64,000 nt of DNA from Sapria himalayana (lineage: Eukaryota > Streptophyta > Magnoliopsida > Malpighiales > Rafflesiaceae): contig JAREIK010012298.1 of the NCBI GenBank assembly GCA_029783825.1, positions 62,001 through 126,000 on the forward strand, in the 5' to 3' direction. The position numbers were made by a program, and so were the translations under genes. Each line of letters starts with the position of its first letter. Position 1 is the first letter of the stretch. The notes below the pieces were generated by a model that worked only from the letters and a program-made list of their open reading frames with translations, ran no database searches and was not told where the DNA came from. Shown piece by piece: positions 46,511 to 57,623 of this stretch.

Positions 46511-48100
46511 GTTAATTCAAATAAGGTTATCAATTCATAAACATACTATAAATACTATGTATATATTGTATATAGAGTATACATATATATGTATGTATAC
46601 ATGTATGTATGCATGTATACATATATTGTATATAGAGTATACACATACTATAAATACCATATATATGTTTTTCTAATATATATATATATATATATAGTAT
46701 ACGCATACTTTATATATATTTTAGATTTTTTTTTGATTTAATACATAATTTTGATGTGTTTAATGCTTTAGAATGTATTAAGAAGACTTTAGTGTATATC
46801 AATTCATAAAGGTAGTCTTAAAATAAACTTTGAACTTTTGTGTTGAATTAAATTTTTTTTGTTTTGAAATTGTTGATTGATTTTGAATTTTTGAGTTGAC
46901 GTGTATTGTTCATTTAATATAAATTATGGACTTTGAAAATTTATAATTTAATTTATTTGGTTTGAATAAATAAATTCTAGACTGAATTTTATTTTATTAA
47001 ACGGTGACCAATTCATAAAAAAATAAAAATTTAAACATCATTTGGACTTAGAAATTATATAAGTTTTTATTGTACCAAATAAATTATATTCTTCAATATT
47101 TTTATTAGTTTTGAAATAACTACTAACCTCACCAACTTCTCCAAAAAGTAGTATCAATGTTGGGTTTTTGCGATACTGATACCAGCAAGTGATATCAGAG
47201 AAGGTTATTAATGCCAACAAGTGGCACAAGAGTAAGATACTAATACCTACATGTGGTATCACATCCACGATTATGAAAGTTGTTTAGTGATACCTATGTG
47301 AAATAAAGTTTGTTTGAAATCATCAAGTTAGTATTAAATTGTTTTGATATCAATGAAGTGATATCATAGGTGAGTTGAGACTAGTTTGTTCATGTGGTTT
47401 ATTCATGGTTGAATTAAACTTTCATCATCATGGATGACCACATTGTGATAATAAAGATAAATATAACTAACTATTCTATTTGAAAAAAATGGAATTCATG
47501 ATTAGTTTGAAGTCAAATAGTTATATGACAATGTGATTAGAAAAATAAAATATAAGTTAATTAGTAACAAAGATCGAGAAGAGATGCACTTTAGAGTTGC
47601 CTCAACCATTCAGTAATAAATAAGTAATGATAGTTATCAACATGATATAAAATAAATGAGAGGAAACAAATTATGACATAAACTAGAATTCTATGTATGA
47701 AAAAATTTACATTTAAAAATAAAATATTACTCATTAAACATCTAATGAATTTGACATATAGAGATAGAAATCACATATCAACACACATCAATGTCTTTCA
47801 AGTGATTACAAGAACTACTTGCTTACATACTGCATAGTTCACTTCTGGATAGCTAGGAAAACTTTGTGGTTTATCTAAGTATGTCTTCACTAGAGAAGTA
47901 TTAATGTATGTTGTTCATAAAATCTACTTTTTGAGAAAGTGAGGACAAAATGAAAATAAGACTTTCTCATAATATCTTTATTTTTGAGAGATGATAGGAG
48001 CATCACTATGTTGCAATATTAGATTCTCATGATATCTTTATCTGACTATGTCATCACATATAGTAATGAAAGAATATATTTTTTCAAAGCAAGTCAATAA
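46511..48100. other. AT-rich DNA with TA microsatellites; possible decayed gag
   Basis: A duplicated block, TGTATATAGAGTATACA, occurs near 46567 and 46627, with an (AT)n run at about 46677-46696. The minus-strand frame at 47038-47268 contains short internal repeats of a GATATCACxxxxTGGTATCA-like phrase and is not a gene. Part of 47400-48100 may be the gag start of copia element F, but I cannot align it. Confidence 0.45.
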
Positions 48101-48104
48101 ATAA

Positions 48105-48597
48105 ATAAAAAGTCGGATATTATATTTGTAACAAGATTAGATATGCCAAAAAAGATGACTATTATTTGAAAATATTATAATAAGAATACTCAAGAAAAGA
48201 TAGACCTAATAGAAAGGCAAATATCAACTTGATAGGTTATATAAAGATGATTAGTGATGATAATTATACTAAATTAGTATCTCAGAAGAGTGATTGATAT
48301 ATTGCCCCAGGAGCTTTGTTTCACATAACCCCACATACTCACTCCATTATTACATATACACCATGTTATTATAATATAATAAAGATGAAAAATAATGAGA
48401 CAACACACATATTATTCATGAAAGATATTTGTACGTAGATATAAACTTGACATCAATTGATGCGGAAAGATTTCTATTATGTCCCAGACACTCTTGTGAA
48501 CTTGATGTTCATTGACATCATAAGATACATGAGTAATTTTACTTTTATGTAAAAGAACCTACATAATCGGTAAATGTTATTTTTTATAACAGCAACA
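48105..48597 (+). pseudogene. Copia element F, segment 1: zinc knuckle and protease
   Basis: At 48105-48170 the plus strand reads a decayed zinc knuckle (YYICNKIRYAKKDDYYL; Cys and His partly lost). At about 48300-48350 it reads GALFHITPHTHSIITYTP, the copia protease pattern. It is cut at 48597 by the Harbinger element; the following copia segments are at 51321-51417 and 56653-57611 in the same strand and in order. Confidence 0.6.
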
Positions 48598-48945
48598 TTA
48601 GAGCATCTTCAACCATACTCAACAAAATAACTAGTAAAAAAATATTTAAATAATCAATTCAATATTTTAGCTAGCAACTCTTCAAATGAAAACCCTAGAA
48701 TATGTGTTGCTGAGCTCCAACCAAGCTCAGCAAAATAGATTAATATTTCAACTAACTTTAACTAATTTTCAAAAATATAATTAAAAAATATCATAATTTA
48801 AAACAGTAAAATTTTCTTGATGAATATGTGTTGTGTCATGTCATAAAATTTAAAATAGTGAAATAAAAAAAAATAAATCCAAACATTCATTCATAAATTT
48901 AATCTAGATTATAACACAAGTTGCAAGTTGGTTAATAGGAAAAAA

Positions 48946-49999
48946 CTACATTTTCTTTGCCATGATTTCCATCTGGAGGCGCTTAAAATATTCATCTTGA
49001 ATCGAAGGTAGGACACTCGTATCGATACACATTATTTTTTGTTCCTCCTTCATTTTCTCAAGTTGTATCTTATCTTGTTCAATAACTAACTTTTCTTCTT
49101 TGACAACCATCATTTTTTCCATGAAAGTTATTTTCTTCTCTGCCATCTTCTTTTTCTCTTCCTTCATTTCTTCAAACAATTTAAAAAAATAAGATGAACT
49201 TGAATTATTATTTTCAGAAAGTTTGCTCTTTGATTTTTTTTACCCACTTTTTCGCAGCCTTCCTTCCAATTGGCCTCTCCAAGCCCACACTATCATCTTC
49301 TATGTTTACTAATTTTGGTGTTGAAGGATTAGAGCTGCTAGAAGTTGCACCACTTTTTATTTTTTGTTTCTTTAACTGAGAATCCTCCATCCATTTTGGG
49401 GTATACCGCAACTCATTCCAACAATGTTCAAATGAAAAAAATGACTTATAAAGTTCCTTGTACACTTTCTTTGCATCACGGACCTGAAATTTATATATTA
49501 TGCTGCATATCTAAAATAAAAGTTGTACAATTATATTATGTATCATAATAATATTATCACACTTATAATTAAAATACATTCATACCTTGTCTTTCTCAGT
49601 CATACCACTTTGATTCAACCTTCCAATTTGGTCAAAACAACCACAAAATTTATTGGTGGCTAGTTGAATTGAAGACCAATGATTCATCAAAGAAACTTGA
49701 TTTCGATTACAATTTGACTCAGGTTTGTATCTGTTGAAGTACTCCCAAACCCTCTGCCAATACCTTTTAGATTTTTGCTCATTCCAATTCACAGCATCCA
49801 CACTAGTATTCAGCCAGCCCGAGATTAAAATTAAGTCCTCAATTGAAAAGTTGCTGCCTCGATACTTTTTGGTGGTTGATTCTTTTTGAGGTGATATTGG
49901 TGAAGACTGAGTTATTTGTTGGACGGATTGAGTGTTAAACTCACCTACGTTTGTTACCTCATTCAATAGATTGGTAAAGTAATATTCATGATCATCCAT
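48946..49999 (-). pseudogene. Harbinger accessory protein, trihelix plus NAM-associated C-terminal domain ('GST T3-like'), one frameshift
   Basis: Exon 49999-49586 encodes MDDHEYYFTNLLNE, then FSIEDLILISGWLN, SKRYWQRVWEYFNRYKPESN and LMNHWSSIQLATNKFCGCF, a MYB/trihelix-like DNA-binding fold. An intron with GT-AG ends runs 49585-49484. Exon 2 from 49483 encodes FFSFEHCWNELRYTPKW, KIKSGATSSSSNPSTP and LERPIGRKAAKKW. It ends after a lysine-rich coiled-coil region and RLQMEIMAKKM at 48946. This is the protein family annotated in databases as glutathione S-transferase T3-like or NAM-associated, although it is no transferase. In Harbinger elements such MYB-like proteins help nuclear import and DNA binding of the transposase. 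A one-base shift lies in the T8 run (A8 on the coding strand) at 49234-49241; otherwise the gene is open. The start codon is chosen after a splice-acceptor-like site at 50008. Confidence 0.8.
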
Positions 50000-50099
50000 C
50001 AAAGCACCTACATTGTTGAAGAACAAAGATGAATTGAGATTAATCACATAAAAGCAATATATATTTACATGAATAGAAAGAAATAACATCAGATCCAAC

Positions 50100-51317
50100 T
50101 AGGAGGCTTAAAGTAATAAACTTGAATTTATCAAACAAGAAACAGAATTTATCAAAATATTTAATAAATTTTGAATCAAAGAATTCATTATTCATTATTC
50201 TAAATATCCAAGAACAATAAAAATACATAATTTATCAAAATAGAATATATCAATAAATCATTTATATGCACAATTTTGATTCCAAGAACTTAAAATACAT
50301 TTTTAACACATAACATGTTATCAAATCATCATCTACCAAGAAGTTTATGCAACTAGTTATTGGATAATTATTAACTAGTTTTAGCACTAAAAACAGAAAT
50401 TATCAACTAGTATTTGTAAAAAAATTGGATGAAGATCTTTTGTTTTGAAATTAACAACAAAAAACAAAGTTACTGGAGCATGTCCAACCACCCCCTATGT
50501 AGAATCTGTTACAGAATTAAAGATATGGTTATTAAAATAGGGAAGATTGAAAGGAAGGAGGTGTGAAGCATATTTGACAAAATCAGAAACGATTCTGTAA
50601 ATATTTTTACACAATGAGGATTCTATAATGGAGAAGGTTTTTTGTTGCTGCCGAAAAAGATTTATATGCCAATAATATTTTAGAAACATGATTCGTCATG
50701 TGTCCAAGCATCTTTGATGAATCGGCTTTGTTCAACAACACCGAAGGTGTGAATGTTTTTGTTGTTGTTGGATCCGAATGGGGAAGGAGACTCAAGGGAC
50801 TTTCCTCCTTTTTCTTTTTCGGTATTGATCATAGCTCCTGCAACAACGAAGATGTCGATTGACTCGGTTAAGCCAATGAACCAGCTTCCCCCACTAACGC
50901 TAATTCGGAGGCTGATCTTTTTCAATAGCTCACATCGACGGGAAGGTTAGGCACATCATTTTCGAACGTGCTCGCTAAGGCATCACTGGAAGGTTAGGCG
51001 AAGGAGTGGGTAAGCGATAGCACACGCAAATGCAATTGAACGTCAATGTAATTGACACCGACGAAGGGAACTAGCTGTAAGCCCTCTGAGGTGTTGCTGG
51101 AAGCAGAGTTTTTTGAATGTTTTATCGAATGTTCGGCAAGATTTTGCGGTTGATGAATAGTATTGGTGAGCGATAAATGCTCGCTATATTTGTTGAGTGA
51201 GAAGTGGATGAAGCAAAAATGGGAACGGAATAGCAAGCACGTTGGAGCCTTATTTTATTAAGTACACTCAATAAAATATCGATATTAATGTTTTTAGCGA
51301 GCCCGTTGGAGATGCTC
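50100..51317. other. Non-coding right half of the Harbinger element, GC-richer block at 50.7-51.25 kb
   Basis: 50740-51250 is visibly richer in G+C than its surroundings and has overlapping minus-strand frames of 62-81 codons (one begins MKKISLRISVSGGSWF). I do not recognise these. They could be the promoter/5' exons of the accessory gene or a captured host fragment. Confidence 0.4.
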
Positions 51318-51320
51318 TTA

Positions 51321-51417
51321 GTCTCTACTTATGAGGTTTGGTCAAATAGATAAGTAGGACTTTCAACTACAAGCTAAAAGGAATATCTTGAAATTTGTCT
51401 ATGGATCTTCTCTTGGT
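51321..51417 (+). pseudogene. Copia element F, segment 2: pre-integrase region
   Basis: Lies between the Harbinger and copia E insertions. In the plus strand the phrase TYEVWSNR followed by a KEYLEICLW-like stretch fits the GAG_pre-integrase LWHNRLGH...LAKK pattern. Reading continues to 56653 once element E is removed. Confidence 0.45.
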
Positions 51418-51422
51418 GAGTA

Positions 51423-51700
51423 TGTTAGAAATAAAAGAGATAACACTCAAGCAAAAGGAAAAATGAAATTGAAAGACAGATTATAAAGACATTGTTCTTT
51501 TTATTTTGATATTAAAACAAGTATGGAAAAGGGATATTTATAATAATACTTGACAAATCTCAACCACACATCGTATAACTATACATCTAATAATACTATG
51601 AAAATTAATAAGATAAATAATTATATTAAAACTATATATAATATTCTAGAAATGGACTTCAATTTTGGTTTGGGCTTTACATCAAGTTTATGATCCGATA
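51423..51700 (-). repeat. 3' LTR of copia element E
   Basis: 278 bp. It matches 56438-56647 over the inner 210 bp, for example (T)TTATTTTGAT, AATACTTG and TTCTAGAAAT(G/A)(G/A)ACTT. It contains ATTGTTCTTT at 51491-51500. Confidence 0.85.
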
Positions 51701-51739
51701 CTCCCACTTAAACTTCATCATATGACTGCTAGCAAATTC

Positions 51740-53726
51740 TTTAATCTTATTAAATCTTATCTTATCAATGACTTGATGAAAATATTCACAACTCGATCTT
51801 TCAACATCACATTTTCAACTTGTACATCTTTTTTTTTTCAATGCACCCCCTTATTTAGTGATATCGAATATCAATGTGTTTGCTCTGATTATGGAATAGA
51901 AGATTCTTAGCCAAAGTTATTGCCAACTTATTATCCACATAAATCTTGGTCGGCTTCTCTTGTGACAAGCCCATCTCTTTTAATAAATGTTGAATTCAAA
52001 TTGTATGGTAAGCACAAGATATAGCTACTACATACTTAGCTTCACATGTGGAAAAAGTGATAATTGACTACTTTGATACCAAAGTGAAGTAAGTATTTCC
52101 CATGTAGAATATAAAGTTAGTTGTGCGTCTATAATCACTGATATCTCTAATCCAACATCTATCATAGTATCTAATATGCTTGTAATCATTAGAGATAGAA
52201 ACATACATGCCAAAATCTAGTGTGCCTATAAGATAGCAAAAAAAATTTTCACCATCTTCTAATGAGTTGTTATTGGATTATCTATGTACCGACTAACAAC
52301 TCCAATTGGAAAGAGAATAGCAAGCCTTGTACAAGTCAAGTAGTGCATGCCTCATACTAGTCTTTTGTAGAGAGTGGGAACAACCTTGTTTCCTTCCTTA
52401 TGCTTGGATGACTTGATTCTAGATTCAATTGGTGTATCAACTAGATTAGAGTCATCCACCTTGAACATCATAAGCATATCTTTAGCAAAACCTTAATTGA
52501 ATAATTAAGATGACTTTGTCTTTTCCCTTTACTTAAATGCCGTGTAGTAAGACCTGAGCTCCAATGCTGGCCATTTCAAACTCCATCACGTTCTTAAACT
52601 CATTGAATATTTTTGGATTGCTATCTGTGAAGATCAAGTTATCTACATACATGGATACAATAAAAATATCACATTTTTAGATGTTGATGCAGAGGACATA
52701 CTAGTATAAACACTTGACAAAATTTCATTCATGGAGGTATTTGTTAATTTAAGTATTCCAAGCTCTTGGTGCTTGCTTCAGTCCATATAGTTTCATATTT
52801 AACATTAAAATCATGTTTTCTTTTCTTTTTACTTTATAGCCTTGTGGTTGGTGGATGCTTGCTCTTTTAGAAGTTTGAGACAATTTTAAAATCATGTATT
52901 TGGTAATAACCTTTCACCACTAATCTTGCCTTGTATCTTTTGACTTCTCCTTTAACATTTTTCTTTACGTTGTATACCCATTTCACATTGATCGCCATGT
53001 TGCCTTTTGGAAGTGATGCTTGCACCCATTTATTAATTTTCTTGATCACTTTTATTTCTTCATCAATAACATCTTCAACTTCTTGTTTCCCACTACTTCT
53101 TGGTAGTTGATAGGCTTATATTTGGTAAATAGACAAAAGAGAATAAGATTTTCTTAATTTTTGGTTATCTCATAAAGTTCTTGTAAGCTTCCGAATAATG
53201 AAACTCTTTCACTTGAGATTCCATCTTCATGAATAATCACAATTGATAAAGTAGGTGGGGTAGTAGACTCTTCTTTGTGTGCTATATCATTGGATGCTCC
53301 ATATCACCTTATTTGAAATATGGAAAAAAACTATCGTATTCATTATGTTACCCCCATTTCCATTTTCATCGAATATGATATATTGACTAATGATTATCCT
53401 TCTACTAGTAGGTTTAAAGAGCTTATAGTTTTTTGAGTTTGCATCATAACCAATGAAAATATATTTCTGGCTTGTATCATCTAGCCCACTTTTTTTGCTA
53501 ATCGCATATATTCATATGAGTAGTGCTCCCGAAGACTCTTAGATAAAAAACACCCAACTTCCTTTAACTCTATGCTTCTTGTGATGTTTTTACCCACACA
53601 CTTCTTGTCTAAGATCAATTGCATTGATAAAATGCAAATGCAATTGCTTCTGTCCATAACTCATTTGAAAGTCTCTTGCTTTTGAGTATGATTCTTTCCA
53701 TGTCGAGGGTTATTCTATTGTTCTTT
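51740..53726 (-). pseudogene. Copia pol remnant of element E: integrase C-terminal half, reverse transcriptase, RNase H
   Basis: On the minus strand, integrase begins abruptly at about 53726 with RKNNRITLDMERI and NELWTEAIAFAFY. Its C-terminal part follows to 53150. Reverse transcriptase starts at 53049 with INVKWVYNVKKNVKGEVKRY and KARLVVKGYY. RNase H at about 51850-52200 shows DYRRTTNFIFYMGNTYFT, STCEAKYVVA, KIYVDNKLAITLAKN and SKHIDIRYH. Order is normal for copia. Frames are broken throughout. No gag or protease is present. Confidence 0.82.
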
Positions 53727-55891
53727 CTTCTCCTTCTTCTTCTTCTTTTTCTCTTTCTTCTTTTTCTTCTTCTTCATCACCTTCTTCATGTTCTTCACCA
53801 TCTTTTTTTTTCTTCTTCTCCTTCTCCTTCTTGTTTTACTTATTCTCCTTCTACTACCACTACTACTTCTATTTCTTCTCCTCTTTTTCTTTTTATTTTT
53901 CTTCTTCTTCTCTTTCTTCTCTTTCTTCTCTTTCTTCTTCTTTCTTTATCATCATCTTTTTCTTCTCATCATCTTCTTCTTCTTTTATTTCTTCATCTTC
54001 ATCTTCTTATTCTTCTTCTCCTCTTCTCCTCTTCTCCTTCTTCTTTCCCTTCTTCTTATTCTTATTCTCCTCCTCCTCCTCCTCCTCCTCCTCCTTCTTT
54101 TTCTTCTTGTTCTTCTGTCTTCTTGTTCTTTTCCTTCTTCTTCATTTTTGTCTTCTCCTTCTTCCTCACCATCTTCATATCCCTCTTTTTCTTCTTCTTC
54201 TTCTTCATTTTCTTCTACTTCTTATTCTTCTACTTCTTTTTCTTCTTTTTCTTCTTCGACTTTTGTTCTTCTTCTTTTCCTTATACTTCTTCTTTTTCTA
54301 CATCTTCTTCTTCTTCTTTGTCTTTTGTTCTTCTTCTTTTCCTTCTACTTCTTCTTTTTCTACATCATCTTCTTCCTTTCTTTCCTCTTCTCCTTCTCCT
54401 TCTTCTTTTATTTTTATTCTCTTTTTTATTCTCCATCTTTTTTTTTCTTCTTTATTTTCATTTTCTAGTTCTTCTTATCCTTCTCCTCCTCCTCCTCCTC
54501 CTCTTTTATCTTCTTCTTCTTCTTCTTCTTCTTCTTCTTTTTCTTCTTCTTCTTTTCTTCTTCTCCTCCTCCTCCTTCTTCTTCTTATCATTTTGCTTCT
54601 CCTCCTCCTCCTCCATTTTTCTTATTCTTCTTCCCTTTCCTCTTCATCTTCCTCTTCTTCTTCTTCTTCTCCTTCTTCTATTCCTTCTTCTTTTCTTCTT
54701 CTCCTCCTCCTTTTTTTCTTCTTCAACTTCTTCTTCTTCTCCTCCTCCTCCTTTTTTTCTTCTTCAACTTCTTCTTCTTCTTTATTCTTCTACTACTACT
54801 ACTACTACCACTACTACTTCTTCTTCTTCTTCTTCCTCTTCCTCTTCTTCTTCTTCTTCTTCTTCTTCTTCTTCTTTTTTCTTCTCTTTTTTATTCTTCT
54901 CTTTCTCATTCTTCTTCTTATTCTCCTTCTTTTTCTTCTTATCCTTCTTCTTCTACTACTACTATTACTTCTCCTTCTACTACTACTACTTTTTATTCTT
55001 CTACATTTTCTTCTACTAATACTACTACTTCTTCTTATTTCTCTTCTTCTTCTATTTCTTCTTATTCTTACTCTTTTCTTCTTGACCTTCTTCTTCTGCT
55101 TATACTTATTTTTCTTCTACTTATTCTTCTTCTTCTTCTTCCACTTCTTTTTTCTCTTCTTCTTCTTCTTCTTCTATTACTTCTTCTTCTTCTCCTTCTT
55201 CTTCTCCTTCTTACTACTACTACTTCTTCTTCTTGTTCTTATTCTTCTACTTTTACTTCTACTACTACTAATGCTTCTACTTCATCTTCTTATATTTCAT
55301 CTTCTTTTTATTCTATTGTTACTTCTTCTACTTATTCTTCTACTTATTCTTATTCTCTTCAACTTCTTCTTCAACTTCTTCTTATACCCCCCATCTCTTT
55401 TTCATTATTATCATCATCATCATCTTCTTCTATCTCTTTTTCTTCCTCCTCCTCCTCTTCTTTTTATTCTTCTTCTACTTTTTTCTTCTTCTCCTTCTTC
55501 TTCTTATCATTCTTGTTCTTCTTCTTCTTCTCTTTCTCCTTTTTGGTTTTATTCTCCTCCTCCTCCTCCTCCCCCTTCTTCTTCTTCTTCTTCTTGTCAT
55601 CCTTCTGCTTCTTCTTGTTATTCTCCTCCTCCTTCTCCTCATTTTTTATCTTCTTTTTCTTTTTCTTATTTTGCTTCTTCTTCTTCTTCTTCTTCTTTTT
55701 CTTTTTTCTGCTCCTCCTCCTCCTCCTTCTTCTACAAAAACAACAACTACTACAAAAAAAAAAACAACAACTACTACTACTACTTCTTCTTCTTCTTCTT
55801 CTTCTTCTCTTCCTCTTTCTCTTTTTTTTATATTTTTCTTCTTATTCTACTTTTTCTTTTTTTTTCTTATTCTTATTATTATTATTATATT

Positions 55892-55922
<31 letters not shown>

Positions 55923-56437
55923 TTCTCCTTCTTCTTCTTCTTCTTCTTCTCTTCCTCTTCCTCTTTTTTTTTCTTCTTATTCTACTTTTTCTTTTTTTTC
56001 TTATTCTTATTATTATTATTATTATTCTTCTTCTTCTTCTTTTTCTTCTTCTTCTTCTTCTTCTTTTTCTTCTTCTTCTCCTTCTTCTTATTCTATTTTT
56101 TCTTTTATTATTATTATTATTATTATTCTTCTTCTTTTTCTTCTTTTTCTTCTTCTCCTTCTTCTTATTCTCCTTCTTCTTCTTCTTTTCATTCTCCTTC
56201 TCCTCCTCCTCTTCCTCCTACTTCTCATTTTTCTTCATCTTCTACTTATTTTTCTTTTTTTCTCCTCCTCCTCCTTCTCCATCTTCTCCATCTTCTTATT
56301 CTTATTCTTTTTTCTCCTTTTTCTTCTTCATCATTTTCTTCTTCTTTATTCTTCTTTTTTCTTCTTCTTATCCCCTTCTACTACTACTTCTTCTCATTCT
56401 ACTTCTCCTCCTCCTCATGTTTCTTCTCCTTCTTTTT
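53727..56437. repeat. 2.7-kb polypyrimidine (TTC)n array inside copia element E
   Basis: The plus strand is almost only C and T, with TAC, TTA, ATT and CTA triplets interspersed. A single contrasting block lies around 55734-55777, where A-rich CAACAACTACTACAAAAA-type triplets interrupt. Several stop-free plus-strand frames up to 877 codons result and are not genes. The left edge joins integrase at TTGTTCTTTCTTC; the right edge joins the LTR at ATTCTTCCTTTTATTTTG. Confidence 0.95.
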
Positions 56438-56647
56438 ATTCTTCCTTTTATTTTGATGTGCTAACAAGTAGGGGAATGGGGTATCTACACTAATACTTGT
56501 CTAATTTTAACTGCACATCTTATAACCCTATATCTAGTATTAATATGAGAATTAATAATATTATTAATGACATTAATATCACATAGAATTTTCTAGAAAT
56601 AAACTTGAATTTTAGTTTGAGCTCGAATTAAAGTTTCTGATCCAATA
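56438..56647 (-). repeat. 5' LTR of copia element E, outer 210 bp only
   Basis: Homologous to 51491-51700. The portion matching 51423-51490, the primer-binding site and gag are missing; the pyrimidine array begins there. Confidence 0.78.
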
Positions 56648-56652
56648 GAGTA

Positions 56653-57611
56653 TACTTACTATAAGATTGAAAAAAAATCATAGAGCACAATTTCACTTTC
56701 TTTCCCTATGAAGAAATTGAATGTCCTTGATCTTATGCATATTGATTTATGCTTTATAGAGATCAAAACACTCATTGGGTGCATTTACTTTGTGGCATTT
56801 AATAATGATCACACTTGCGATGTTTGAGTATTTACTTAGAAAATGAAAGACAAGGTCTTCCAAGTTTTAAGGTTATCGATACTAGAGTTGAAAGAGAGAA
56901 AGATTGGTAGGAAACTAATTTCTATACATTTTGATAACAATATATAATCTGATGGTTTGTTTGAAAGTTACTACATGTCCCATAACATGAGACTTGAAAA
57001 GATGTCACCCAAGTCACTTCAAATAAATGATATAATTAAAAGGATAAATCAAACTATTGGGAAGAGAGACTAGTGCATACTTTTCATGTACATCTTTCTA
57101 AAAAATTTTGTTGAGAAGATTGATATAACCAAGATGTGTCTCACTGCCATCCTAGATTAGGAAGTTCCCAATAACATCTCAATTGGAGAAAATATCTTAT
57201 ATGATTACTTGAGAGTATTTGGCTGCAAAACTTCTTTCATATTCTGAAAGATAAAAGATCAAAACTAGATAATACTAAATTCCATGCATCTTCCTTAGTT
57301 TCTAACATGAAGAGTTTATGTATAGACTATGGAAATTAATAACCAAGAAGCTTGTTCAGACTAGAGAAGTTATCTTTCTAGGGATTAATCAATTAATGAT
57401 TTCCTATCCGAATAGAAAGGAGAGATGACCATTAGAGATTCAAATTCACATAGAGGTAGTGCCTCTTCCTATTGTATATCAGACAAATAAATGGGGAGGA
57501 ATTGAGTTGGATGATTTTGAGCCACTAGGTTCACCATATGATTCTAAGTCATAGGATGTGCTAATTGAGAAGAGAATGATGCAATTCTAACTATAACAAG
57601 ACAAGATCTAG
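56653..57611 (+). pseudogene. Copia element F, segment 3: integrase and start of reverse transcriptase region
   Basis: The plus strand reads KKLNVLDLMHIDLCFIEIKT, then GCIYFVAFNNDHTCDVWVFT, then SIHFDNNI, ESYYMSHNMRLEKMSP and YLRVFGCKTSF. These are copia integrase motifs (D in IDL, D in FDN). Stops are frequent. The segment ends where the LINE poly(A) tail begins at 57612. Confidence 0.75.
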
Positions 57612-57623
57612 TTTTTTTTTTTT

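Larger units (their letters stand above)
48601..51317. mobile_element. PIF/Harbinger-type element encoding only an accessory-type gene
   Basis: The left terminus is GAGCATCTTCAACC; the right terminus in reverse complement is GAGCATCTCCAACG. Both are flanked by TTA (48598-48600 and 51318-51320), the target choice of PIF/Harbinger. Subterminal GCTCCAAC phrases occur on both sides. The only gene recognised is the trihelix/NAM-associated-type gene at 48946-49999. No DDE transposase frame is present in the 2.7 kb. Confidence 0.8.
51423..56647 (-). mobile_element. Ty1/copia element E, minus strand, with 5-bp target duplication and internal pyrimidine array
   Basis: The left (3') LTR is 51423-51700. 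The right (5') LTR keeps only 56438-56647. GAGTA flanks the element at 51418-51422 and 56648-56652. Immediately inside the left LTR is CTCCCACTT, the complement of a polypurine tract. RNase H, reverse transcriptase and integrase C-terminal half follow on the minus strand up to about 53726. From 53727 to 56437 the expected gag, protease and N-terminal integrase are replaced by a TTC-type array. LTR ends are TG...ATA on the plus strand, so one end departs from the usual TG...CA. Confidence 0.85.

Noticed and set aside
50495..50925. Overlapping minus-strand frames of 62-81 codons as independent genes
   Set aside because: I could not link them to any family or to the accessory gene by a clear splice structure; left as a possible 5' region.
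53676..56493. Very long plus-strand open frames (up to 877 codons)
   Set aside because: They are Ser/Phe/Leu homopolymer-like translations of a pyrimidine array in several frames at once; lack of stops follows from composition.
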